Shown: positions 1-5,601 of the stretch, in pieces
Layout of the letters: each line of letters begins with the position of its first letter
How positions within the stretch are numbered: the stretch's first letter is position 1
Origin: an uncultured Rhodospirillaceae bacterium
Lineage (GTDB): Bacteria > Pseudomonadota > Alphaproteobacteria > Thalassobaculales > Thalassobaculaceae
Assembly (NCBI GenBank): GCA_937891725.1
Contig: CALAHL010000182.1
Location: 1 to 7,020 of the forward strand
DNA length: 7,020 bases
Direction of reading: 5' to 3'
Notes under the pieces: generated by a model
Told to the model about the DNA's origin: nothing
Seen by the model: only the letters and a program-made list of their open reading frames with translations
Database searches by the model: none
Made by a program: the position numbers and the translations under genes

Positions 1-1
1 C

Positions 2-772
2 TTGGTGGCGGAGGACAATGAGACGAACCAGATTGTGATCCGGCAGATGCTTTCGAAAATGGGTTTTGCCTGCGAGGTGGCGGAGAACGGTCGGATTGCG
101 CTTGAGCAGTTCGATCGGTCGGCGCACGGCCTTCTGCTGACCGATTTCAACATGCCGGAGATGGACGGGTTCGAACTGGCGCGCCGTATTCGCGAAACCG
201 AAAGCACGGATGGTCCGCGCTTGCCGATCGTCGCTCTGACAGCGGATGCCATTGCCGGAACCGAGGAGGCCTGCCTTGAGGCCGGCATGGATGCGTATTT
301 GACCAAGCCGATCGACAGCCACAAGCTGGGGCAGGCTTTGGCACGGTATCTGCCGGGCGGGCTTGACCTCAGACGGGCGGCAAATCAGGAGCCCGTGTCT
401 GAGCCGCCTGCGTCACCGGCCTATGATTGGGATCCGGACATCTTCGATCCCAACACGTTGGGCGCGGCTTTCGGCGGTCTTGATCAGGAGGCAAAGGACC
501 TCATCACCAGTGCCTCGGCCGCCTGGGTGGAGAAGGTGGCTGCAATCAACGCGGCCCTCGCATTGGAGGACAGCAAGGCCGCCCGGGATGTGGCGCATGC
601 TCTGAAAGGGGCGGCGTTGTCGGTGGGAGCCAACCGGCTCGGTGGAATCGCGTCGGATATTCAGGATTTCCTAGATGCCGACGATCTCGATATGGCCAAA
701 ATCATGGCGGAAGTCCTGGAACCGACGCTTGAAGAGTTCCAGGAGACTCTTCCGAAGATCATGCAGGTCTGA
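2..772 (+). CDS. Hybrid sensor histidine kinase, C-terminal part (receiver + Hpt domains), 5' end outside window
   Basis: The frame is already open at the left edge, so this is the last 256 residues of a larger protein. It starts inside beta-strand 1 of a receiver domain: the acidic pair is E4-D5 (AEDN), the phospho-acceptor is D48 (LLTDFNMPEMDG), and the conserved T80 (VALTAD) and K102 (YLTKPI) are all present. After a Pro-rich linker (about residues 128-145) comes a helical Hpt domain at about 150-250, with phospho-histidine H199 in AHALKGAALSVGA. From known hybrid kinases, phosphate would pass from an upstream kinase core (not visible) to D48 and then to H199, which hands it to a separate response regulator. 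The next gene downstream encodes such a single-domain regulator and is a natural partner (inference). The signal sensed cannot be told from this part. An orphan REC-Hpt protein is possible but less likely, since the first receiver strand runs off the edge. Confidence 0.9.
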   Translation: MVAEDNETNQIVIRQMLSKMGFACEVAENGRIALEQFDRSAHGLLLTDFNMPEMDGFELARRIRETESTDGPRLPIVALTADAIAGTEEACLEAGMDAYLTKPIDSHKLGQALARYLPGGLDLRRAANQEPVSEPPASPAYDWDPDIFDPNTLGAAFGGLDQEAKDLITSASAAWVEKVAAINAALALEDSKAARDVAHALKGAALSVGANRLGGIASDIQDFLDADDLDMAKIMAEVLEPTLEEFQETLPKIMQV

Positions 773-773
773 A

Positions 774-812
774 GGAGGCGACGGAATGGCGACGATCTTC
801 ACGGCGACTTAA
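774..812 (+). promoter_or_regulatory. Strong ribosome-binding site and ATG leading into an 8-codon frame closed by TAA, in frame with the response regulator
   Basis: GGAGG at 774-778 lies 7 bases before ATG at 786-788, a near-ideal bacterial start only 13 bases after the kinase stop. The frame reads M-A-T-I-F-T-A-T and then meets TAA at 810-812. The same frame continues without another stop through N-R-Y-E-N-I-R-I-L into the receiver domain at 840. This start is therefore most simply the original start of the regulator, now followed by a nonsense codon (a single C-to-T change from CAA would give it). It could instead be a short leader peptide whose termination allows reinitiation downstream. 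Confidence 0.7.
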
Positions 813-839
813 AATAGATATGAGAACATCCGCATTCTG

Positions 840-1199
840 GTGCTTGAGGACGAAGTTCATATCCGCCAGATCATTTGCCGTCTTCTGCGGCAGATCGGGT
901 TTCGCCTGATCGACGAGGTCGGCAACGGAGTTGACGGGTTTCGGGAACTGTTGCGGGTCAAACCGCAACTGATCCTGTGTGACATCCACATGGAGCCGAT
1001 GGATGGCATGACCTTCCTGGGCAAGTTGCGGGGCTTGAATCATCCGCAGCTGTCAAAGATTCCGCTGATTTTTCTGACCGCCGACACCAACCGGGACACG
1101 GTCGCGAACGCCAAGAATCTCCGTGTGGACGGCTACCTGGCGAAACCGGTTTCCATGAAGGCGCTCAAGGAACGGATCGACGCGGCTTTGGCCCAATAG
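840..1199 (+). CDS. Single-domain response regulator (CheY-like receiver), N-terminus uncertain
   Basis: From GTG 840 the frame gives 119 residues, almost wholly a receiver domain with no output domain. Conserved residues are the acidic E3-D4-E5 cluster, phospho-acceptor D48 (LILCDIHMEPMDG), T80 (IFLTAD) and K102 (YLAKPV). Such proteins act as phosphate shuttles or bind a target protein; the Hpt domain encoded just upstream is a likely phosphodonor (inference). The GTG start is poor: it has no convincing Shine-Dalgarno sequence and cuts off most of beta-strand 1, whose residues I-R-I-L are encoded at 828-839. Strand 1 is restored only by starting at a rare codon (ATC 828, ATT 834, CTG 837) or by reading from ATG 786 through the TAA at 810. 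With that upstream start the protein would be 137 residues. The gene may therefore be weakly expressed through reinitiation, or be a recent pseudogene; the rest of the frame is intact. It ends 28 bases from the convergent next gene. Confidence 0.8.
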   Translation: MLEDEVHIRQIICRLLRQIGFRLIDEVGNGVDGFRELLRVKPQLILCDIHMEPMDGMTFLGKLRGLNHPQLSKIPLIFLTADTNRDTVANAKNLRVDGYLAKPVSMKALKERIDAALAQ

Positions 1200-1227
1200 G
1201 CGTCCTAAGCGTGCGCGACCTCTGTGA

Positions 1228-2208
1228 TCAGAGCCAGCTGTTGGTCTCGAGAAAATTCTGCGCGGAGAATCGATAGAGTTCACCGACGGCCTTGTTCGCC
1301 GGATTGCGCTTGTCCATGTTGCCGGAATTCCATTTATCCAGGAGATCCGACCAGGTGAGGGTTTCCCTGTGCAGCGTGTCACGGGTCTTGCGCACGAATC
1401 CGATCACATTGTCGATGTTCTTCAGGGCCGCCATCACCTCGGCGGTTTGCGCGTCCACATTCTCGAATGACCCCCGGTAATTCGAGAATACCGGCATCAG
1501 CAGTTGCGAGGCGCGCATCGCACTTTCCATCGCGGACTTGTCACCGCGCAGGGTGGTCCGGGCCACTTTGATGTCGCGCTCGATCGTCAGAATTCGTTGA
1601 TAATGGTCTCGCAACGCCTCGATATAGGCCAGCTCGCGGGCAAGCTGTTCGAGCATGCCGACCACTTTTTCGCGGTGTCCCTTGTCCAGGCCAAGCTCGT
1701 CGGCGGCGCGTGAAAAACCTTCCTGAATCAGGGCCTGGGTTTCTTTCTTTTCCAGCATCTTGCCGACCTGGGTCAGATCGACCTCATCGGCGGTGGATCC
1801 GGTGACCCAATTCGCGAGATGCACCATCAACCGGTCTTTGGCCCGCTGATAATGGACCTCGTCGATCTTCCAGGAGGCGGTGCCGTCCAGGATTTCGCTT
1901 GGAACCTCGTCTCCAGGTGCTATGAACTTGACGTGTTCGAGACTCTTCTCGACCAGATTCAGCAGCGCGTAGTCCTGCGAATCGGTCTTGATTCCAAACT
2001 CGGTGACCAGCGTATTGGTGAAGATCGCGGCGTCCTGCTCCCCCAGACTCACATGCAAGAGGACCTTGTCATCCATCTTCGATTTGAAAAAATAAGCGCC
2101 TTCGATCTTGAAGATCCGGTGCTCGAAGTCGAATCGCGTCAACTTCATCGATGGTGCCTTCGGGTCTCTTGGTTCATGGCTTTTTGAGGTGGCCGTCATC
2201 ATATTCAT
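1228..2208 (-). CDS. Uncharacterised 326-residue mostly helical protein
   Basis: I do not recognise this family. The coding frame is convincing: normal composition, a good ribosome-binding site (GGAG at 2217-2220, 8 bases before ATG 2208) and a frame filling the gap between neighbours. Residues 1-20 are polar and probably disordered. Residues 21-110 look mixed alpha/beta (a KLTRFDFEHRIFKIEG strand pattern and a hydrophobic VLLHVSL strand). From about 110 to 300 the protein is rich in charged helices with heptad-like spacing, likely helical-bundle or coiled-coil. There is no signal peptide, membrane segment, Cys/His metal motif or obvious catalytic motif, so it is probably cytoplasmic. A second start at M21 (2146-2148) also has an AAGG site 8 bases upstream, so a 306-residue form is possible. 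It is convergent with the response regulator and divergent from the nucleoside transporter, so it is transcribed alone. A link to the signalling genes is only suggested by proximity. Confidence 0.8.
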   Translation of the reverse strand: MNMMTATSKSHEPRDPKAPSMKLTRFDFEHRIFKIEGAYFFKSKMDDKVLLHVSLGEQDAAIFTNTLVTEFGIKTDSQDYALLNLVEKSLEHVKFIAPGDEVPSEILDGTASWKIDEVHYQRAKDRLMVHLANWVTGSTADEVDLTQVGKMLEKKETQALIQEGFSRAADELGLDKGHREKVVGMLEQLARELAYIEALRDHYQRILTIERDIKVARTTLRGDKSAMESAMRASQLLMPVFSNYRGSFENVDAQTAEVMAALKNIDNVIGFVRKTRDTLHRETLTWSDLLDKWNSGNMDKRNPANKAVGELYRFSAQNFLETNSWL

Positions 2209-2332
2209 ATCAAGCGCTCCGGGTCACTGTCACGCCTCCGAGCAAGTATACAAGACCTAAGACCTTTCTTTAGTATTAACGTGTTCTGAAATGGCGTTTG
2301 CTCGTGCTCTCGCCGCGCGAAGGATCCGCCAT
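2209..2332. promoter_or_regulatory. Divergent control region between the unknown gene and the nucleoside transporter
   Basis: This is the only divergent gap in the window, so both promoters should lie here. The stretch 2244-2290 is clearly AT-richer than its surroundings. On the - strand, TATACT (complement of 2245-2250) is a good -10 box; it would start a transcript near 2238 and give a leader of about 30 bases to ATG 2208. I find no good -35 box for it. For the + strand, TAGTAT (2271-2276) is only a weak -10 candidate. A perfect tandem heptamer lies directly upstream of the - strand -10 box and may bind a regulator. Confidence 0.45.
2252..2265. repeat. Tandem heptamer AAGACCT x2
   Basis: AAGACCT is repeated exactly, with no gap, at 2252-2258 and 2259-2265. 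On the - strand it reads AGGTCTT twice and ends one base from the -10 candidate TATACT, overlapping where a -35 box would be. Tandem repeats there are often sites for activators that replace a weak -35. No known regulator motif was matched, and a 7-base tandem copy could also occur by chance. Confidence 0.5.
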
Positions 2333-3634
2333 ATGAACCTGTTTCAGAGTGCCTTTGGTCTTCTGTGTTTCGTCGGGCTGGCCTGGGTCTTCGGTCTGAT
2401 CTTGTCCTCTCGAACCGATTCGGCCGAGCGTGGCCGGTTCCCCTGGCGGTTTCTCGTTGCGGCTTTGGGTCTCCAGATCGGTCTTGCCCTCCTTTTGACC
2501 CGGATTGAGGCGGTTCGGCAAGCGCTGTCGGTGTTGAACGATCTGGTTGCGGTGCTTCAGAGCGCGACCCAGGCCGGCACCTCCTTCGTGTTCGGCTATT
2601 TGGGGGGAGGGCCGGCGCCGTTCGATGCCACGAATCCCGGCTTGAGCTTCGTGCTGGCGTTCCAGGCCTTGCCACTGGTCATTCTGATGAGCGCCTTGTC
2701 CGCCCTGCTGTTTCATTGGCGTATCCTGCCGATGGTGGTTCGGGGCTTTGCCTGGGCGTTGAACCGGTCCCTGCGGGTCAGCGGCAGCGTCGGCATCGGG
2801 GCGGCTGCCAATATATTCGTCGGCATGATCGAGGCCCCTCTGTTCATCCGGCCCTATGTGCGCAGCCTGACGCGGGCCGATCTGTTCATGATCATGACCT
2901 GCGGCATGGCGACCATCGCCGGAACCATGATGGCGCTTTACGCAACTTTTCTGCAGGGCGTGATCCCCGATCCGGCCGGCCAGCTTCTGGTCGCCTCGGT
3001 GATCAGCGCGCCGGCCGCCCTCCTGGTCGCGCGCCTGATGATTCCCGTCGAGCCGCGTCCCGAGGATCTGGCGACGCCCGAGCTGAGCTCGACGGTGGAT
3101 GGCGACGGTTCGGGAGATCAGGTCTCCGGGGCCATGGACGCGGTGGTGCGGGGCACTCTGGCCGGTGTCGGCCTGCTGCTGAACATCACGGCCATGCTGC
3201 TGGTGATGGTGGCGCTGGTCTATCTGGTGAACGGCATGCTGGGGTTGCTGCCGAGCTTCTTGGACGCCCCTCTCACCCTGCAGCGGATCTTCGGCTGGGT
3301 CTTCGCGCCGGCGGCCTGGCTTATGGGATTGCCGTGGAGCGAAGCGGTGACCGCCGGTCAACTGCTCGGCACCAAGACCGTGCTGAACGAACTGATCGCC
3401 TATCTCGAACTCGCAAACCTGGCGCCCGGCACCCTCTCCGACCGCTCTGAGCTGATCGTCACCTACGCGCTCTGCGGGTTCGCGAACTTCGCCAGCCTCG
3501 GAATCATGATCGGCGGTCTCGCAGGCATCGCGCCGACCCGACGCTCCGAGATCGCCGAGCTCGGCGGCTGGTCGATCCTGTCCGGCACCCTCGCGACAAT
3601 GATGACAGGCGCCGTGATCGGGCTGATCAGTTGA
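2333..3634 (+). CDS. Concentrative nucleoside transporter (CNT/NupC family), inner membrane
   Basis: This is an inner-membrane protein of about 433 residues, the usual CNT length, that takes up nucleosides driven by a proton or sodium gradient. ATG 2333 is preferred because AAGGA (2320-2324) sits 8 bases upstream and the first helix begins at once (LFQSAFGLLCFVGL). An in-frame ATG at 2291 would add 14 residues but has no ribosome-binding site. Positions below count from 2333. Two hydrophobic N-terminal helices are followed by the re-entrant loop HP1 with EAPLFIRPY (167-175), the gate segment TIAGTMMALYA (194-204), the family signature as GTKTVLNELIAY (346-357; consensus G-x-K-x3-NEFVA-Y), and the last conserved segment GFANFASLGIMIGG (382-395). 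Unlike the better-known GQTEAP, the HP1 substrate motif here reads GMIEAP, so substrate preference may differ. Which nucleoside it carries cannot be fixed from sequence. A class V aminotransferase gene follows 90 bases downstream. Confidence 0.93.
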   Translation: MNLFQSAFGLLCFVGLAWVFGLILSSRTDSAERGRFPWRFLVAALGLQIGLALLLTRIEAVRQALSVLNDLVAVLQSATQAGTSFVFGYLGGGPAPFDATNPGLSFVLAFQALPLVILMSALSALLFHWRILPMVVRGFAWALNRSLRVSGSVGIGAAANIFVGMIEAPLFIRPYVRSLTRADLFMIMTCGMATIAGTMMALYATFLQGVIPDPAGQLLVASVISAPAALLVARLMIPVEPRPEDLATPELSSTVDGDGSGDQVSGAMDAVVRGTLAGVGLLLNITAMLLVMVALVYLVNGMLGLLPSFLDAPLTLQRIFGWVFAPAAWLMGLPWSEAVTAGQLLGTKTVLNELIAYLELANLAPGTLSDRSELIVTYALCGFANFASLGIMIGGLAGIAPTRRSEIAELGGWSILSGTLATMMTGAVIGLIS

Positions 3635-3657
3635 CTGCCGCGCAATCCTCTGGACGC

Positions 3658-3682
3658 CGCATCGGCCCGGTGCTTCGATGCG
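3658..3682 (+). terminator. Weak hairpin after the nucleoside transporter gene
   Basis: CGCATCG (3658-3664) pairs perfectly with CGATGCG (3676-3682) around an 11-base loop, 24 bases after the transporter stop. The sequence beyond is pyrimidine-rich (GTTTCTTCTCCC at about 3699-3710) but lacks a tight T run next to the stem, so it is at best a leaky terminator. Co-transcription of the transporter and aminotransferase genes remains possible. Confidence 0.3.
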
Positions 3683-3724
3683 ACGCTCTGATTCGTTTCT
3701 TCTCCCGAACCGTCCGGACCGACC

Positions 3725-4903
3725 ATGACCCAGCTTGACCTACCGACCCATTCCAGCTTGCCCTATCGTATTCGCCTGCCCGGCCCGACCGCGGTACCGG
3801 AGCGGGTGATGCGGGCCGCAGCGCGGCCGATCGTGGCACATCGGGGCAGCCGGTTTCTGCCGGTGTTCAAGGACGTGCTGGACCGGCTGCATCCGATTTT
3901 CGGGCGCGGCCCGGACGGGATTCCACCCTTCGTGTTCGCCTCGACCGGGATCGGGGGGATGGAAAGTGCGGTGGTCAACGTGGTGGCGCCGGGTGAGCGG
4001 TTTCTGGTCTGCACCACCGGCCAATGGGGTCCGGTGTTCCGTCGCCTGATCGAAGGGGTCGGCGGGATCGTCGATGAAGTCGTCTCGCCCTATGGTGGCG
4101 CGATCGATCTGGACGGGGTCGGGAAAGCTCTGGCCGCAACGAAATACACCGCCGTGTTCGCGATCCACAGCGAGAGCTCGACCGGGGCTTTGGGAGATTT
4201 GAAGGCTCTGGGTGCCATCGTCGGCAAGACCGACGCGCTGTTGGTGGTGGACACGGTCAGCGGGCTGGCCGGTGCCGAGATGCAGGCGGATGCCTGGGGC
4301 GTCGATGTGGCCGTCACGGCCTGCCAGAAAGCGCTGATGAGCCCGCCGGGTCTGGCCATCGCCAGCGTCAGCCCGAAGGCCTGGGCGGTGATCGACAAGC
4401 CGAACCGGGGGCCGAGAGGTTATTTCGACTACCGCAAGTTCCGCCCCAACTCCGAGAAGGGCGAGCCAACCTACACCGCACCCGTTGCCATGCTGAATGC
4501 GCTGCACGAGGCGCTGGTGATGATCGGGGAGGAAGGGCTGGAGAATGCGATCGCCCGGCATCTTCGGCTGTCGACCGCGCTGCGTGCCGGATTCGTCGAG
4601 CTTGGGTTCAGCGTGTTTCCGACCACCACGCCGACCCCGACCTGTCAGGTGTTCTACACGCCCGAAGGAATCGACGCGGAGGCCTACATCGCCCTGATGG
4701 CCGAACGCTACAACACCGACTACGCCACCACCCGACTTGAGGAGCACAAGTCTCGGATGGTCCGGATCGGCACCATGGGCTGCGTGTCGGAGGGGGATAT
4801 CTTCACCGACATTCACCTGACCGCACGCGCGCTCGCAGATATGGGGGGGACCGGAAACGTTGAGGCCGCCCTGAAGGCGGCCTCGGACGTGATGGCGAAA
4901 TAG
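3725..4903 (+). CDS. Class V PLP-dependent aminotransferase (alanine/serine-glyoxylate aminotransferase family)
   Basis: The 392-residue length is typical of the family. Visible motifs in order: the N-terminal substrate loop LPGPTAVPERV (18-28), HRGSRF (39-44), the cofactor-phosphate motif STGIGGMESAVVN (73-85), W102 which would stack on the PLP ring, HSESSTGAL (148-156), VVDTVSGLAG (174-183) with D176 binding the pyridine nitrogen, and K202 in CQKALMSPPG, the expected Schiff-base lysine. R347 in MVRIGTMG matches the arginine that holds the substrate carboxylate in alanine-glyoxylate aminotransferase. Such enzymes move an amino group from alanine, serine or a related donor to a 2-oxo acid, often glyoxylate; the exact pair cannot be told from sequence. 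They are soluble, dimeric enzymes. ATG 3725 gives the normal N-terminus although its ribosome-binding site is poor. The gene ends 4 bases from the convergent YHS gene. Confidence 0.92.
   Translation: MTQLDLPTHSSLPYRIRLPGPTAVPERVMRAAARPIVAHRGSRFLPVFKDVLDRLHPIFGRGPDGIPPFVFASTGIGGMESAVVNVVAPGERFLVCTTGQWGPVFRRLIEGVGGIVDEVVSPYGGAIDLDGVGKALAATKYTAVFAIHSESSTGALGDLKALGAIVGKTDALLVVDTVSGLAGAEMQADAWGVDVAVTACQKALMSPPGLAIASVSPKAWAVIDKPNRGPRGYFDYRKFRPNSEKGEPTYTAPVAMLNALHEALVMIGEEGLENAIARHLRLSTALRAGFVELGFSVFPTTTPTPTCQVFYTPEGIDAEAYIALMAERYNTDYATTRLEEHKSRMVRIGTMGCVSEGDIFTDIHLTARALADMGGTGNVEAALKAASDVMAK
4862..4884. repeat. Perfect 9-bp hairpin at the end of the aminotransferase gene
   Basis: GAGGCCGCC (4862-4870) and GGCGGCCTC (4876-4884) are exact inverted repeats around the loop CTGAA. 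All of it is inside coding sequence (A-A-L-K-A-A), ending 16 bases before the stop. With the two convergent genes only 4 bases apart there is no room for an ordinary terminator, so this strong GC stem may slow polymerase or protect message ends on either strand. It has no T run. Confidence 0.5.
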
Positions 4904-4907
4904 CGGG

Positions 4908-5450
4908 CTACTGGGCGCCCTGGGTCAGACCCTCGGGCGGATTTGAGGACAGGGTGGCCTCGGGGATCTCAGCGATGATCGGCCAGTTGTTGTCGGCGCC
5001 GCGGATATAGCCAGGGACGTTCTCCCGGAAGCGTTCCTGCACCGTGGCGTTGACGTTCAGGTACAGCTTGCCGTCCTTCACCGTCCACTGCGTCGGGTCA
5101 CCGTCGAACTTGCGGCCGGCCATCGCCACTCCGAAGGCGCAGAAGCCGCCGTATTGCGGGGCGTATTTGGCCGGGTCGGCGATGAACATTTCTCGATGTT
5201 CGGCTGTGGCGAATTTATAGGACGCCCCGTCATGGGTCGCGGTGAAGGACTCGCTGCCTTCGACCGGTTTGCCCTCGGTGAAATAGGCCACCGGGTCGTA
5301 GCCGTGGACGGCATAGCCGTCCTGGACGTTGATTTCCTGAGCTGCCTGCACCGGCTGCGCGGAGAGTGCTGTGGTGCCGACGAACAGCAATCCGGCCCCC
5401 AGAACGGCGGACCGCAGCGCGCGGCTGAATTTGACAATGGTCAAGGTCAT
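4908..5450 (-). CDS. Exported YHS-domain protein
   Basis: The protein has 180 residues. ATG 5450 has an excellent ribosome-binding site (AAGGGAG, complement of 5458-5464, 7 bases away). Residues 1-37 form a Sec-type signal peptide: basic start (K7, R10, R13), hydrophobic core AVLGAGLLFVGTTALS, and a probable cut after VQA (37) or ALSA (31). The YHS domain covers about 46-134, with YAVHGYDPVAYFTEGKPVEG, the aromatic/acidic helix FATAEHREMFIADPAKYAPQYGGFCAFGVA, and WTVKDGKLYLNVN. The single cysteine C104 sits in YGGFCAFG; related exported YHS proteins include predicted selenoproteins, which makes this residue of interest. YHS domains are thought to bind metal or haem-like ligands, but the exported family has no settled role. 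Upstream acyl-CoA dehydrogenase genes on the same strand are 151 bases away with terminator-like hairpins between, so it probably has its own promoter, not clearly visible. Confidence 0.88.
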   Translation of the reverse strand: MTLTIVKFSRALRSAVLGAGLLFVGTTALSAQPVQAAQEINVQDGYAVHGYDPVAYFTEGKPVEGSESFTATHDGASYKFATAEHREMFIADPAKYAPQYGGFCAFGVAMAGRKFDGDPTQWTVKDGKLYLNVNATVQERFRENVPGYIRGADNNWPIIAEIPEATLSSNPPEGLTQGAQ

Positions 5451-5490
5451 CGGGCGACTCCCTTGGTCGACGGGCAGTGCAAGACGGCAC

Positions 5491-5516
5491 GGCCTTCCGT
5501 CTGGAAAGGTAAGGCC
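5491..5516. repeat. Inverted repeat in the leader of the YHS gene
   Basis: GGCCTT (5491-5496) and AAGGCC (5511-5516) are perfect inverted repeats; within them TTCC (5495-5498) and GGAA (5503-5506) also pair, so several alternative stems are possible. It lies 41 bases upstream of the YHS start, where it could be an operator or an mRNA leader hairpin. The -10/-35 boxes around it are not recognisable. Confidence 0.35.
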
Positions 5517-5551
5517 CCGTCCTCAAGAACCCCAATCAACTCCGGCACTCG

Positions 5552-5571
5552 AAAAGTCACGGTCCGGTGAC
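5552..5571 (-). terminator. Possible terminator of the acyl-CoA dehydrogenase operon
   Basis: Read on the - strand, GTCAC and GTGAC (complement of 5567-5571 and 5556-5560) pair around a 6-base loop and are followed at once by TTTT (complement of 5552-5555), about 30 bases after the dehydrogenase stop. The stem is only 5 bp and the T run short, so it would be a modest terminator. Two further stems lie just before it: GGCGG/CCGCC (5573-5588 region), and CGTGATC (5588-5594) with GATCACG (5600-5606), the last spanning the stop codon. Together they make a hairpin-rich 3' end. Confidence 0.4.
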
Positions 5572-5601
5572 GGCGGGGTGAGCCGCCCGTGATCTCCGCG
5601 A

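Noticed and set aside
820..911. ATG 820 as an alternative start for the response regulator
   Set aside because: It is out of frame with the receiver domain and its frame ends at a TGA near 910.
2265..2280. CtrA-like site (TTAAC at 2276-2280) in the divergent region
   Set aside because: The second TTAA half-site is not at the required 7-base spacing (TTTC found), so it is not a full motif.
2291..2332. Upstream ATG 2291 as the transporter start
   Set aside because: No ribosome-binding site before it, and the added residues are Arg/Ala-rich and outside the usual CNT N-terminus; ATG 2333 has AAGGA at good spacing.
2276..3361. Long - strand open frame (361 codons) opposite the nucleoside transporter
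   Set aside because: It is rich in His, Gln, Arg and Pro, lacks any motif, and lies wholly antisense to a clear CNT transporter; such frames are common in GC-rich DNA.
3740..4816. Long - strand open frame (358 codons) opposite the aminotransferase
   Set aside because: Antisense shadow of a gene with intact PLP-enzyme motifs; its own translation is low-complexity and basic.
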